64,000 nucleotides of DNA, taken from positions 746,501-810,500 of the forward strand of contig NZ_WGLM01000004.1 in NCBI RefSeq assembly GCF_016125575.1, in the 5' to 3' direction. Shown here piece after piece: positions 24,001 to 26,367 of the stretch. Every line of letters begins with the position of its first letter. Position 1 is the stretch's first letter. The position numbers and the translations under genes were made by a program. The notes beneath the pieces are model-generated. The model did not search any database. It had not been told where the DNA came from and saw only the letters and a list, made by a program, of their open reading frames with translations. This DNA is from Limimaricola sp. Lineage in GTDB: Bacteria; Pseudomonadota; Alphaproteobacteria; Rhodobacterales; Rhodobacteraceae.

Positions 24001-24552
24001 GGCGTCTCTTTCCGGGACGACATGGCGGTGGGCGAGTTTGCCCGCTTCCGGGTCCAGGTCTCGACCGATGGCAGCGAACTGATTACCTCGTTCCTGACGT
24101 TGGCGCCAAACGACGTCGACCACATCGCGCAGATCTTCATCGGCCTGAACCACGAAGAGCGGTTCCTGCCGCTCGACTTCAGTGGCGATTTGATGTCCGG
24201 GCTGACGATCGGTGCCGGAGACCGTGGTGATGTGATCTTGTTGCCGCCCGGCTTTGCCGCCGCAGCGGCGCTGCAGGGCGCCAACCTCAACAGTCCCGTA
24301 CCGGGCCTGTTCGGGTTCACCCTGCAATCGATCCCGCTACTGGGCACCGAAAGCCCGCTGAGCAGCCTGTCACAGGAGGAGCTGGAGCAGATCCTGAACC
24401 AGCAGGGGCAGGCAGCGGCCGATCCGGGGCAAACGGGCACGATGCCAGTGGACCCGACGCAGGCAGGCACACACCTTGCCGATGGCGGGACCGCCGTTGG
24501 TGCCCCGATCACCAAGGGGTGGGCGATGAAGGGCTGGCGTATCGCGGGCTGA
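1..24552 (+). CDS. Giant RTX/Calx-beta repeat protein, C-terminal 8183 residues (5' end outside window)
   Basis: The frame is open from the first base, so the true start lies upstream; GTG at 1 is probably an internal Val codon. The visible part is a mosaic. Residues about 80-1000 carry scattered GGxGxDxL calcium-binding-like motifs. Residues about 1710-4110 are Ala/Gly/Val-rich repeats. Residues about 4160-5400 are mixed beta-type sequence, and 5447-5783 is a helical insert. Calx-beta-like modules lie at about 6900-7220, a dense RTX block at about 7340-8000, and an acidic, Gln-rich tail ends in GWAMKGWRIAG. Reading the translation I found no cysteine, as is usual for very large secreted surface proteins. 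The genes downstream look like export components, so I infer a secreted or surface-displayed adhesin-like substrate. Type I RTX substrates are the nearest known class, but no ABC exporter is adjacent. Exact function is unknown. Confidence 0.9.
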   Translation: MVYGSAVLSYTGIARAGTAAASPRVTLNYGGDVAQHIAEYATSIVTDLTLGVVAGMKSFTGAVYSIIGTQWADVIRGDTTTKLISGGDGADELGIRALSGVTVTGGAGADRVIYQDVTGNAVLLNGSLTEGAATATLSGIEGAVIMAQPMQSGSVTIDASGFTLGGVTLRGGGGSDTLIGTAGDDDLFFASLGSDTIKADGTATPSSTGDVYVAQGIAGNRTLTDGATGVVTVNGGADGTDTLTGIVNITLIGDDSANTFDASALTHAAVTLRGAGGNDTLKGGSQNDTLSGGLGSDSIYGGGGTDTLVEDGFFQYTLTDSSLIHDDVNTDGSMAFTGDRIVVDVPTTYAAGDTFRLTLTGPDALSVSTAAINFTADDAEIQSRIKGLHQFEEGTYAITVNRDGSNNITSIQIDFQYSLSGRSLGYNLTASSVSGTAFSNPGHVTVGTRGTTTPDFLNSIEVARLSFNTSLAGWADTSGFSGSAHITGSDVGDIVTIGSGDQVDLGAGDDQVFILGSIGSASVAATVTGGDGYDRLTVNGSNSIVLTDSLVTVGGVSVHQSGFENFRLIGTSGTDNIDASGFASAALTAATKLATLAGGAGLPINEGADLKITFPDNSVAFLNVAVTATTMQDVLDAFNVITGLSATINAAGELVISTTVTGSGALRFEGVTQAVTGTGVSGTGSQQLQTDTAMLQALGLDGMTFSGSSVTAHISSGLGVIIDAQGGGGTLKGSAGDDLIIGADGATVYGGGGYDHLIVGTAGYAGTMSIASGTGANANRDIVTAGGGTAATAFDVELIELRGDSSANSVTTTNYTGDFLYRTGGGTDSITTGSGDDQIVIDGAALTGTDKVTVSGTAGANDNIYIALDGTLSAATTSHLQNDLGANLVIGAVPAKMESTAVSRVDTSQLVSINIVAGALINLSAEKVTISSDDIHISGNLIMSGSANSRLIFKTNNFTLDPGAKIETAGDIIIASEITDRRWTSGFYQIQSLNGNITLGDETTTGSIAELKARNVTIDVRVGVLPVTDVTEDSGSRDTNFGEFLGTTVLAILESLAIVSATSRAASHVSITANENSLITASGDVDITISTIVVNKASPIPLLLGVAVGIVDLNQSITLKGELQIDGNLNVGSYVDELNSVIIANEGLGGVALSFGININLIENHVLVSPLTSSHIGGDMRAAAHTIKRVYTEVGASGPADSLLSIGFGLELNIDNTDARVAGTGWAVDGNLTIEASSQKAALDKLRIIAVPVSTNGMAVAASTGVDAGNFVEATASISQVLPIAPLLTTFLYNNISFIKDALDKAPETPPFQVSGGIGLVIDHDHTGAYLGYADGTTPSSITVGKETTIDGSISARPKSTAVALSANEGSDVKKKEGESKNAKLGGALALNLSFFEEYATAKIEGGVTLVSGDAVTVHSNSSNKIDPLGLWGVNLVTPFISAFSDPTYTITRAVTDAGGNAIGNGTADIATNDIVVLDGLRYKAKFDGVKVDLLTENFGDVSRWSVDHGTSAPKLTITSVVKDSDGAVVADPTSVDISAGDTVSSGDVRYTAKVVANNYNLLTGNFLDDSMWTPVTLSGTILHYIGNLTNYIDDNFGLNSTLTDVWTQSFARGEKVGVAISLSVMDLTYQSTATVADGANITVGTSASGDDLTVAAESKSDMLILDGNVAPFGFASKGESPDPKQGYANAMKTWLSSSLKNLKPKKAIQDPRGAGETSMTAIGASVSVLLADTEANATVGNVRVRAHDMAVTTDANTLAISLSVAGGKGGDVSINGSWNHTTLTNKAISTFDARSDVTLLGKLDVTAQETAHIIAASGAVSVSDKTAVGVSGVTVLSTRNAEALISADVYDASHVFNVAGAVNVTANSNGVIVMGSIAATKAGKSTPVDSGTPGSGTSSSGAAGGAPIGDANSAVPVPGGGAGADAVSGSSSSSKGGVGISGSASALKENLTITAKIRNLSDLTAGSVTTTASDTGTRVLISGAAAVAEGSEGVGIAGSFVVIDSTKDIIAAVEATLGAMALRTAGALTIKSDDDSGYYSFSAGLAAAKGQKGIAVSGSVIVVVNDTTVKAVLSGMDASNRITLYNGPSLEVGARNDANWLQIAGAVAYGGRAGVGVAVAVAAIKSVVEADVSHIIQNENVGTVAITATSTMSINTVAAGLAISTGSSGGAGAGMVAINVLQTSTATVLDDAAVTSTGTVTIAALDNGYMGVGAGGLALSAGKVAIGIAVAVNAVSEAENDDHVTRGVEVVLTGSTIGTTTGDMSLLATSDLDMVSVAVSAAGAKTAAVAGSAAVNKDSVGTRISVDDASALTSGGKFSALAIQTSTYVALGGGLAISTNSSSAAVGAGIAINLVTAPTTVNISSNLTVTGDASIIASAQQSLVTIAVGGAGSGGFAIGGSVAVTVLDGDVSATANPTAARIWNVAALTMAAQESSTITNIAGAAGISIGNGGFGVAVSVISNTRSVTALLGGNLAVTASGHVQVSAGSHIPDGGVNDTLRNQTFAGLPDDAFNSDTGLNKTSDLNSQMVNIAFAVGGSKLVGIGFDLALTTVNRTISATVDSGVTVTLNNDTTTALAGGLTGQTAGLEVAADDASGIVVVSIGAAAAIGAGSAVAVAIGGSVAVSKIHSSVVAEVKNGATINLNNEADLAVLARNRTHITAVAIGAAAAVGGTTGAGAVGFSVAVNSITSETGARMGGTVHGDAVNSGKTNAIFVDVSNTSGIISVAIAAAVAATTGQVGFAGGGAGSGNYLNGATYAVVSGATIDGASSLDVHAESTGSIHSVVLGFAVAVAAGQSGAAFSLGIAVSINKTDGLDTVPAGLPSDGGYLVAARVVNSDITVGGALNVRAKSTQTIRADVVAASVAVAATGGFGLSVAGAGAGAGNFGNARVLADMVGSSTSNRAKAGSIDVSALNLVDIYAGVGSAAVAVSAAGGTGIAVSVAVAVANNKMDASTTARITGFTGVGKLDATGGAITVSARTDDGSSHLKIQAISVAASVAVAAATGMGFAIAGAGALAFNQITGGTTAELNNVEQGKADSVSVTALTNNEITAAVVAASVAVGVGGAGAGAASIGAAVVTNEIGSGKNNRFTTFAGMKDASMTVTGAVDVTATNTSTISAVSVAAAGAVSVSGQVAGSLAGAGSFVFNEIYSSTNAIVERTAAKDHSLTLLDVGSLNIDATNTSTITTTSVGAALAAAVGLYGGVAISIGISIAKNEIASDAIAQLKDSSLSATPMVNAHGSTAGFIKVNATNTTTVSAEAVAASVAVGAGIFGGLALSGAGANAINTVTNVTDAHVTNAYLQTQGNVPSAAADAGDVDVTATSTTTSTSKVTAAAVAVSAGLVAGAGSIGISLTSSTIGGSDTSSRNHLTRALIEGSRVMTAGDVYLNATAEETHHVQVAAASVALAIGIGAAVAGAGIGVDVTNHSTVEARVVNSTVAADGSLSVLTSSTTTVNDAVPSGNGSTMVGVAAAVSGAAVAINVSILDVSVGNVSLAEISATGAGNTVDAIGGVTVDAGQVTHLDDLNGVGVAFAAATGFAVSGGGLAISLDVANLVSALIDMGARTNTVVSSGAVLVNAHEDVRMSSDVANISVAAAPIGLAVGAAVMTSKHRSTVLAKVANASVSGGTVRVNSSSTVDISKVGSTGVSVGMVAVVVNVSRAEATGSVQTVIDNANIVGSTLADIRSVYDITLRASTLGVSAGLGAIGSMNAFTVAGSGGGQDSGIFLKNGANIVAGLVNIVADLNTDLYSDTEAGGGGGLAVMGAVSSVTDKASALVAVMDGTVLTGTAVNVSARTLRSTDGHAGTASFALAAGSGAALYLDSTGDALVKFTGNTGALTGATTGRTVVTGINIQIDTLNQNSKEYVVGYNGAAAVLSHNVSSGSANGVGVGVVGSYTHIGTDSDKAESKVDLGGAQIIGVGSYSNPSSVILRALSDVKAADSAKIDAVSGIAGLAVSLSHVDINADTNVTMDGALIQNMNGEVTIATRATMFNSADTVVFQAGLLSANMGIDAKAVTNSDTTIDVANSHIEGSRIEISAGKSDGRVNKTSSFTAANGSLVSLGISLGVAVMTNHTNLNNAVNITGSSELLSAGNLMLSAEDNGTLFQQDSDGLVLVLAIPPYGYPVGKNIENTGTSTVSIDASATLRAGVNYNTVYKVIYATDAAQTQYSMPDGAAERQLTDAEKGALGLDASQDYTISYYDSSALAIDMFRDDIVLLDAANAATTKGTVGHFYRFIGGVDGGPTAIALQNTDYTNTALWRDLGTSIPDTDQPKVYSSDQSSFIRDAMVDQVLVIKPTAFLMPVISIGQLNLLLAAQYQQIQKWMADHNSNAEALVRYQAQLDQIVAQMQQLGIAPPTAGTDGVQTVDQSIESLFMELPDISAAPGSIYVNAKDTAASSIAPLTSNTRVGKAGPTLLAHKDVHVTITSDLYVMTRLGDVVIDSSKVARISDATGDYTEFYPGNIYVNDARASGTNSSDGSAQIDILINVGNRSDYGYINTIKDYIDAQNALYPNDVPRTVPNLPPDLYVLGSLVNQLGDIALTNASGGIRVSGQLLGKTVHIYSGGDFTVSTDWYHAGGDPRLYNGISAFVSGIESRGSGLSQKGDVNNVALGSSSTNPTLDAALQAYLVNRADTTKSAVVANGLISIVATNVNVNGLIQSGMTQASVTVAADFVPPSQTTSIIASATSGIAGITFGTVNGVQVPLRGRWDETAQAIILNDMAFAGGRIDITGNVFSTGAGQLVVASGYADVAIRNNSSYRLILNGIDTSIDRQGVIQITDTLNKPDSITVNSPANFVSGDVLQSDSVSRTYSVAAKRTVYTQNAGGIDVSTQMGIVQRDATTNAYQGVKFVEVDGGHVNGLTTNYSPAAGTYYIWTEGRALVTETIETRYVKTFDFIINWPAGSGNLFSKSTEYLSDANLLESQGISNISEIMALGGWNTYTAPDGTQIIGRFKNISNVQVDLKPGNVVRDMSVVTPNPLFPWIVLTTPGEYWQYTGGTSGQDLNIELSTIFETVTVNEYNDSSDPTKVTGTHTERQPKADYLDKFVKTTGSFTETNADAGQYYSDYKNYSVTTRKWTTGGGYLKKKTVWNETTTVEGLKKYWDIGIRADLPISIQFLQGSATPSVRVESVGALEIAGDIKTAPNAQIFLNPQFTVPGGTLGPSGGSITATRSVSVSGVLQTIDTSGAVDLTSVKFVPPAPTTLAATSFFSAFSAPSLVEGTTVMPVGTEVININSHGYDIRILRGSDTNTAGYMAVGTIDAGVGNVYIFAPDGIYAAGPDSIIRGNRIELQASHGPIGTALAPIRIDTDSTTPTGGFSGASKGGLYVTEVTGDLNLVAPDQIKTGFLRPDDTGPISVGSLDLIDGNTVYRGIVVLTAETGSIFDMNIEDDATLTDQRLAAYKDKLGLTGGNRLIIGAQIDSETRTAYQNYLNYWDLIRFPLNVTSTDPALAVAVDKGPVSSDLESLSSFQTLVTNTANQLMDRPDNTLTLAQAQAQAHDQLFNLYNPIHQANYNKAYVDDVIYKQYYAVIQPQNEVNADLTQLATFKAEVARQLAADFLPKVNAAFSALNDRLAALDVSASSDVADYINIIHPDQTGDSRVALTDLASFNTYIDDQLTAPGNTKTRAELVDDGIARFGALHQDLWVYDQTTLEQYVTVIRAETQTSALDGSSNPIEVAALMKAKAGFDTHLAAGDYDGLVSGFDGATRQTEITDALVYRYGDLHAANYDRIEQPSYVESQFLTGAQRESEIDARLAQTADIEAALSASVAKTLYPLLLVNSIAGGATAAAENANIVSTDVTLIANGNGSTDDGRIGTLTEPVNLDFTADLSTDVPGLTSDESQQRLDQQAIRRGLQTQDIVDVVYQLYVYNGADTSLTTQPGQGQMAASGDYTAVKVSFANLTGGDAQTVNQGDYYAIWGNWPDSGSSEPIYTYKLFKRTGATTPVRPQDVDWTATTLTGWVEVANPKAYATNAQPLQLTHGQLVADVWKVLRVSARPFQDVNLRAVNDTLPTTLNLVSAGMAGIGHDGTELDVASADAGGFLRLVTTGNMYDVSTGSSAAHAKDYISLIADGEIGTSSKAFRVNVEAGSVLLLQSGGQSNIQQIGGDLIVERALTGGNFTLTTPSTLQIGKIESLGTVTIHAGGSVTDRTDDGLDPVLDIIAQNLVLDVTGNFGTAANRLEIDVAEATSGTVTGTFYVQDTGIFALGTNDLTITGAADIVAFSSIRDDFGATLNAGTLTLFSTSGNIGNRPTETNDQQLDILITGVDGSLTASAANEIWITSAGAVAMNKATAGNIITMAIAGALTDFNNDTLPNFDTTLLRLTAAAIGAATNYIDTKSQKLAFDAKNDVFIRTIGGVEMSEKYVDVNGDGSEYWSGRAGGNVTIYVEETSAVDDNFVLSADAGAKGLMADGNITLNIGDNATFGAGTTVKTDGDLTVRIDYGSTDVAGGRLDMFGRWVAVNTNVFGNADPDTINIQPEEIRGNVNVYAGGSSDLVIVTNLNARTADEGFTVDGQAGADEFIVNRAATPVSYNLTFHDTGAPDDGADFLTINGRDSASSAPADIAAASDVILVRKNFIALLNEDTGGSLLNDFERINYDESINGRVIINGLGGEDRFYSDDTSAMMTLDGGADNDTFQIGQMFGADRVTPNVAPGDEIATNETTQGFLSVGNSLPMVVYGGTGEDNFTVYSNKALTKLFGEDGDDTFTVRAFILKADPNTVAGGGDTELFGGAGADLILYNMNAPLKIDGGAGIDKVVVLGTEGNDSFLITDQGIYGAGLNISFEGVELAEVDGLEGNDTFYVTSTSNKIATTIIGGLGEDTVNVGGDVTTPIVSLEVEGTSAIVNHSALSNDPAFNGIFVDGVKLNVAAANRGLVQIDDSMLGVLTEGGAGGYYMVRMVAPITQAAYLTVSAARSSTQDEEATMNGPVKAQSALVSSDNSNFASAQVLTFNASNWDQWQKVYVQAPDDNALEGTRTVVISSSLISADPAVQGVQIQNEEVTVFDNDQADVLVEGNINKVNVIEGGAAATLQVRLSRQPDVGETVTVAPQTNGSADYTVNGPLTFTHDNWDTPQDLNISAIADGILENTELQAMYLDVSSSNVGSDFNRAESAEVDVRITDIDKGAVIITQSGGSTLVTANESDNYTMVLNKAPTSDVTVSVLTDGQTIASSTDTRWDATQKAIVFTPDNWMTPAEITLSLGTVVTEPQPTVKPGIQPQVINTIQGPLYVYGGVGPGADRAVVRGVTLPTEADVDLPNVSTPTDETLNTDRLFIYNGGSVANQSGVLTENRLTGFDMGANDLVLKGGTVDNPTTNTYQAGITYSDMEIVEVMLGSGNDTLDINSTAQGAITVVHGGGGDDILRVVSAVPGQEAQAGGQDRTLVLYGDTSQDGMRYSMRGGVANGQSRAFTNPGNDTIDASDASGGVIAYGGVGNDSITGSAYNDQLLGGSGDDTIEGLAGNDHLYGDNGLRVDLSVRNSLQPQLISIITSQDTTAADFDTGTGDALAAAGNDTITATGGDNIVIGDFGVIDQIAGTNRAFETGAITFVRSVRDSEGGADSISTGAGRDWILGGAEGDTINAGNGANIVFGDMGKLTVLNGQYPLVAQSALTVTGAEGADSITSGSGNDWIIASLGADHVDAGDGPNVVLGDNGMITADDQQRLSQIVSSETGHGAGDSITAGNGVSYIFGGFGSDTIGTGNGDAVVLGDAGQLDFVAGVRSQLTSVVDDPAFDGVDTFIGGDGNDWVIGGGAGDYISTGSGESAIFGDNGIITTDSQQRLLQMLSLDTNEGGDDTILKGAGAGYIFGGFGSDTVTSNSGNDVILGDVGQLDFVAGVRSVMQGWIEDPDYGGGDTIGSGAGDDWVIGGSGNDVITNDSGLSIALGDAGRIEGDANGVFTRIENTQTSTGGDDTITGGSDRDIIMGGAGSDFIDGGAGNDFLQGDNGIMTRVVDGSGGELLTFESNAQALFDGAADTIIGGDGRDIMIGGVGGDKFGVSFRDDMAVGEFARFRVQVSTDGSELITSFLTLAPNDVDHIAQIFIGLNHEERFLPLDFSGDLMSGLTIGAGDRGDVILLPPGFAAAAALQGANLNSPVPGLFGFTLQSIPLLGTESPLSSLSQEELEQILNQQGQAAADPGQTGTMPVDPTQAGTHLADGGTAVGAPITKGWAMKGWRIAG
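235..2290 (+). repeat. N-terminal scattered RTX-like calcium-binding motifs in the giant protein
   Basis: The encoded segment (about residues 80-763) contains spaced clusters of Gly/Asp-rich nonapeptide-like motifs such as GGDGADELG, GGNDTLKGG, GGLGSDSIYGG, GSGDQVDLGAGDDQ and GSAGDDLIIG. These match the RTX consensus GGxGxDxUx. The clusters are separated by 100-200 residues of other beta-type sequence. A Ca2+-stabilised parallel beta-roll is the known structure for such motifs. Confidence 0.75.
5130..12330 (+). repeat. Tandem Ala/Gly/Val-rich adhesin repeats in the giant protein
   Basis: About 2400 residues are built from degenerate units of roughly 65-80 residues. Each unit has a polar strand rich in Thr/Asn/Ser (for example VNVTATNTSTI), then a hydrophobic Ala/Val stretch (for example VAASVAVAAATG), a Gly/Ala-rich turn (AGAGA), and a short NxI-type motif. 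The pattern suggests a repetitive beta-solenoid or fibre. The hydrophobic stretches are interrupted by Gly and polar residues, so I do not read them as transmembrane helices. No closely identical DNA repeats are seen, so the array is old or diversified. Confidence 0.7.
16340..17350 (+). repeat. Helical insert with three degenerate LHxxNY-type repeats in the giant protein
   Basis: Residues about 5447-5783 differ from the beta-rich surroundings. They are rich in Ala, Leu, Gln, Asp and Glu with heptad-like spacing and look alpha-helical. Three related units are visible, centred near 16540, 16935 and 17185, with cores NLYNPIHQANYNK, RFGALHQDLWVYDQ and RYGDLHAANYDRI. Each is preceded by a predicted helix and followed by a Tyr-rich stretch. 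I do not recognise the family. Confidence 0.6.
20690..21660 (+). repeat. Calx-beta-like modules in the giant protein
   Basis: Three units carry the signature in which a TF-x-x-x-NW strand is followed by a PQ-type turn and a strand leading to an acidic DDxxxEG motif. The cores are TFNASNWDQWQKVYVQ, TFTHDNWDTPQDLNIS and FTPDNWMTPAEITLS. Acidic linkers such as VFDNDQADVLVEG lie between them. This matches Calx-beta-like repeats found in large bacterial surface proteins, where they are thought to bind Ca2+. Confidence 0.65.
22015..24010 (+). repeat. C-terminal RTX beta-roll array in the giant protein
   Basis: Residues about 7340-8000 form a dense run of RTX motifs (GGVGNDSITG, GGSGDDTIEG, GNGDAVVLGD, GAGDDWVIGG, GAGNDFLQGDNG). 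They are organised in higher-order units of roughly 105-125 residues, each containing a GD-N/A-G-x-I/L loop. Two successive units share the core GQLDFVAGVRS. A C-terminal RTX block followed by an uncleaved tail is the known arrangement of type I secretion substrates, but the transporter here is not of that type. Confidence 0.85.
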
Positions 24553-24573
24553 GAAGGATAAGACTAGCCCGCG

Positions 24574-26352
24574 ATGACTGGCCAGACCGCCTACAGGACA
24601 CTGCGTGCCGCCCTGATGCAGCACTTGGCCGCCATTGACGGGCTGCTGGCGTGTCAAGCTTTCGTGCGTCCCGAGGGCGGCGACTGGGCCGAGGCTGCCA
24701 GTGTCGGACAGGGCGACCCGAACAACATTGCACCAGTCCTGCAGGCCTTCGACCCCGAGGCGCGTGGCAGCGTGACGGCCATTCAGGGCCCCGGTGGGGC
24801 GGCGTGGCTAGCCACCTATGCCTGCGCCGGGCCCGGTCTGGACATGTGCCTGTTGTTCTACCTGTCGGGCATTACGCCATCGGATTTGCAGAGCCGCCTT
24901 TACGCAATCGAGGACAAGACAGGCTGGCTGCTGGTTTCGGCCCTGCGTGACGCCGACGAGACCCGCGCTGATGTCACGCTGAGCATCGAGATGGGCGCGG
25001 CTGTGCTGCTGGACGCGGCGCAGGCCCGGACCCGCGGTGATCTGGCCGATCAGTGGATCGCCCGGCTGGAACGTGCCTTGGCACCCGATCTTGTCGGCGT
25101 CGCCTGGGTCAGCAACGACGCACCAAAGCTGGCGGCGCTGTCGGGCGGCGGGCTGATCGAACGGCAAAGCCGTGCGCGTCGCGCGCTTGAAGACCTTGCC
25201 GCCGAAGCCATCGAGGCCCGCAGCAACCAAAGCTATGACCCGTCAGGCACCGGCGAAGACGAGACGCAGACCCCGCTCGATGATACCGTGTCGGACGCGC
25301 TGTCGGCGCTGGAGGCGGCCAAGGCATTGGCCATGCCGCTTTACGTGGGCGATCCCTGCCGTGCGGTGGTCGTGGCGCTATGGACCTCGCCCGAGGCCGT
25401 TCTGCCGCAACCGGCCTCGGTCGACCTGATCGCGCAGGTTCTGGGCGAATCGCTTGCCATTCAGGAACGCGCCCGCCCGTCCATCTGGCGCCGCCTGCGC
25501 AACTGGGCTGGTGGCACCGTGCGGCTGATCTTCGGCAAGCGCGCGGGCAAGATCAAGATTGGCGCGGCGCTGGTTGCGCTGGCACTGGTGGTGATGTCGA
25601 TCACGCCAACCCAATCGCGCCCCGCATTCGAGGCGCGGATCGAGGCGCGCGATCGTTTCATCGTCTCGGCCCCGTTCGACGGCTTTCTTTCGCAGGCGCC
25701 GTTCCAGCTGGGCGACGCGGTGCCGAAAGGCGCCCTTGTCGTGGCGATGGAAGACACCGATTTCCGCCTGCAATATGCCCGCGCGCAAGCCGAGGCGCGG
25801 CGGCTGGAGACCGAGATTCAGGCCGCGCGCTCTGCTCGCGATTCCGCAAAAGTCCGCTCGCTCGACGCGCAGGCGCAGCAAACGCAGGTGCAGATCGACC
25901 TGCTTGATCAGCAACTCAAACAGGCCAAGCTGACCGCGCAAAACGCTGGCGTCGTGGTGGGCGGCGACGCGTGGCGCCGTGTTGGCGGCCGTGTCCGGCT
26001 GGGCGAACCGCTCTTGGAAATCGCCGATCCACAAAGCTTTGCCGTGATGGCTTTCATCGACGAAAGCTGGGTAGCCGAGATTCCGCCCGGCGCTCATGCC
26101 AGCCTGCTATTGGCCGCATACCCGCAGACCCCGCTGCCGCTGACGCTGAACACGGTGACGACGGATGCGCAGACCCGTGGCGGCGTGAACACGTTCTCGG
26201 CATGGCTAAAGCTTGATGCTGCGCCGCCTGCTGAGCTTCTGGAAGGCATGCGCGGGATCGTGCGGATTGATACCGGGCCAACAACGCTACTTGCCGAATA
26301 TTCGCGCGGGGTGGTCCGCTGGCTGCGCCAGACGGTGTGGAAATGGAGCTGA
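24574..26352 (+). CDS. HlyD-like membrane-fusion/periplasmic adaptor with long N-terminal region
   Basis: The protein has 592 residues. Residues 1-325 are soluble and unlike standard HlyD; parts around 155-300 may be GAF-like, but this is weak. One transmembrane helix lies at about residues 328-346. Next come a lipoyl-like half (APFDGFLSQAPFQLGDAVPKG), a helical hairpin with Gln/Ala-rich heptads (about 395-455), the second lipoyl half, and a beta-barrel segment with LLEIADPQSFAVMAFIDE. HlyD-family proteins bridge inner and outer membranes in exporters. The gene starts 21 bp after the giant ORF stop, with AAGGA upstream of ATG, and ends 15 bp before the next gene, so it is surely in the same operon. 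The N-terminal domain should be cytoplasmic and could contact the motor or substrate (inference). Confidence 0.85.
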   Translation: MTGQTAYRTLRAALMQHLAAIDGLLACQAFVRPEGGDWAEAASVGQGDPNNIAPVLQAFDPEARGSVTAIQGPGGAAWLATYACAGPGLDMCLLFYLSGITPSDLQSRLYAIEDKTGWLLVSALRDADETRADVTLSIEMGAAVLLDAAQARTRGDLADQWIARLERALAPDLVGVAWVSNDAPKLAALSGGGLIERQSRARRALEDLAAEAIEARSNQSYDPSGTGEDETQTPLDDTVSDALSALEAAKALAMPLYVGDPCRAVVVALWTSPEAVLPQPASVDLIAQVLGESLAIQERARPSIWRRLRNWAGGTVRLIFGKRAGKIKIGAALVALALVVMSITPTQSRPAFEARIEARDRFIVSAPFDGFLSQAPFQLGDAVPKGALVVAMEDTDFRLQYARAQAEARRLETEIQAARSARDSAKVRSLDAQAQQTQVQIDLLDQQLKQAKLTAQNAGVVVGGDAWRRVGGRVRLGEPLLEIADPQSFAVMAFIDESWVAEIPPGAHASLLLAAYPQTPLPLTLNTVTTDAQTRGGVNTFSAWLKLDAAPPAELLEGMRGIVRIDTGPTTLLAEYSRGVVRWLRQTVWKWS

Positions 26353-26367
26353 GGCAGGGCCCGCGAG

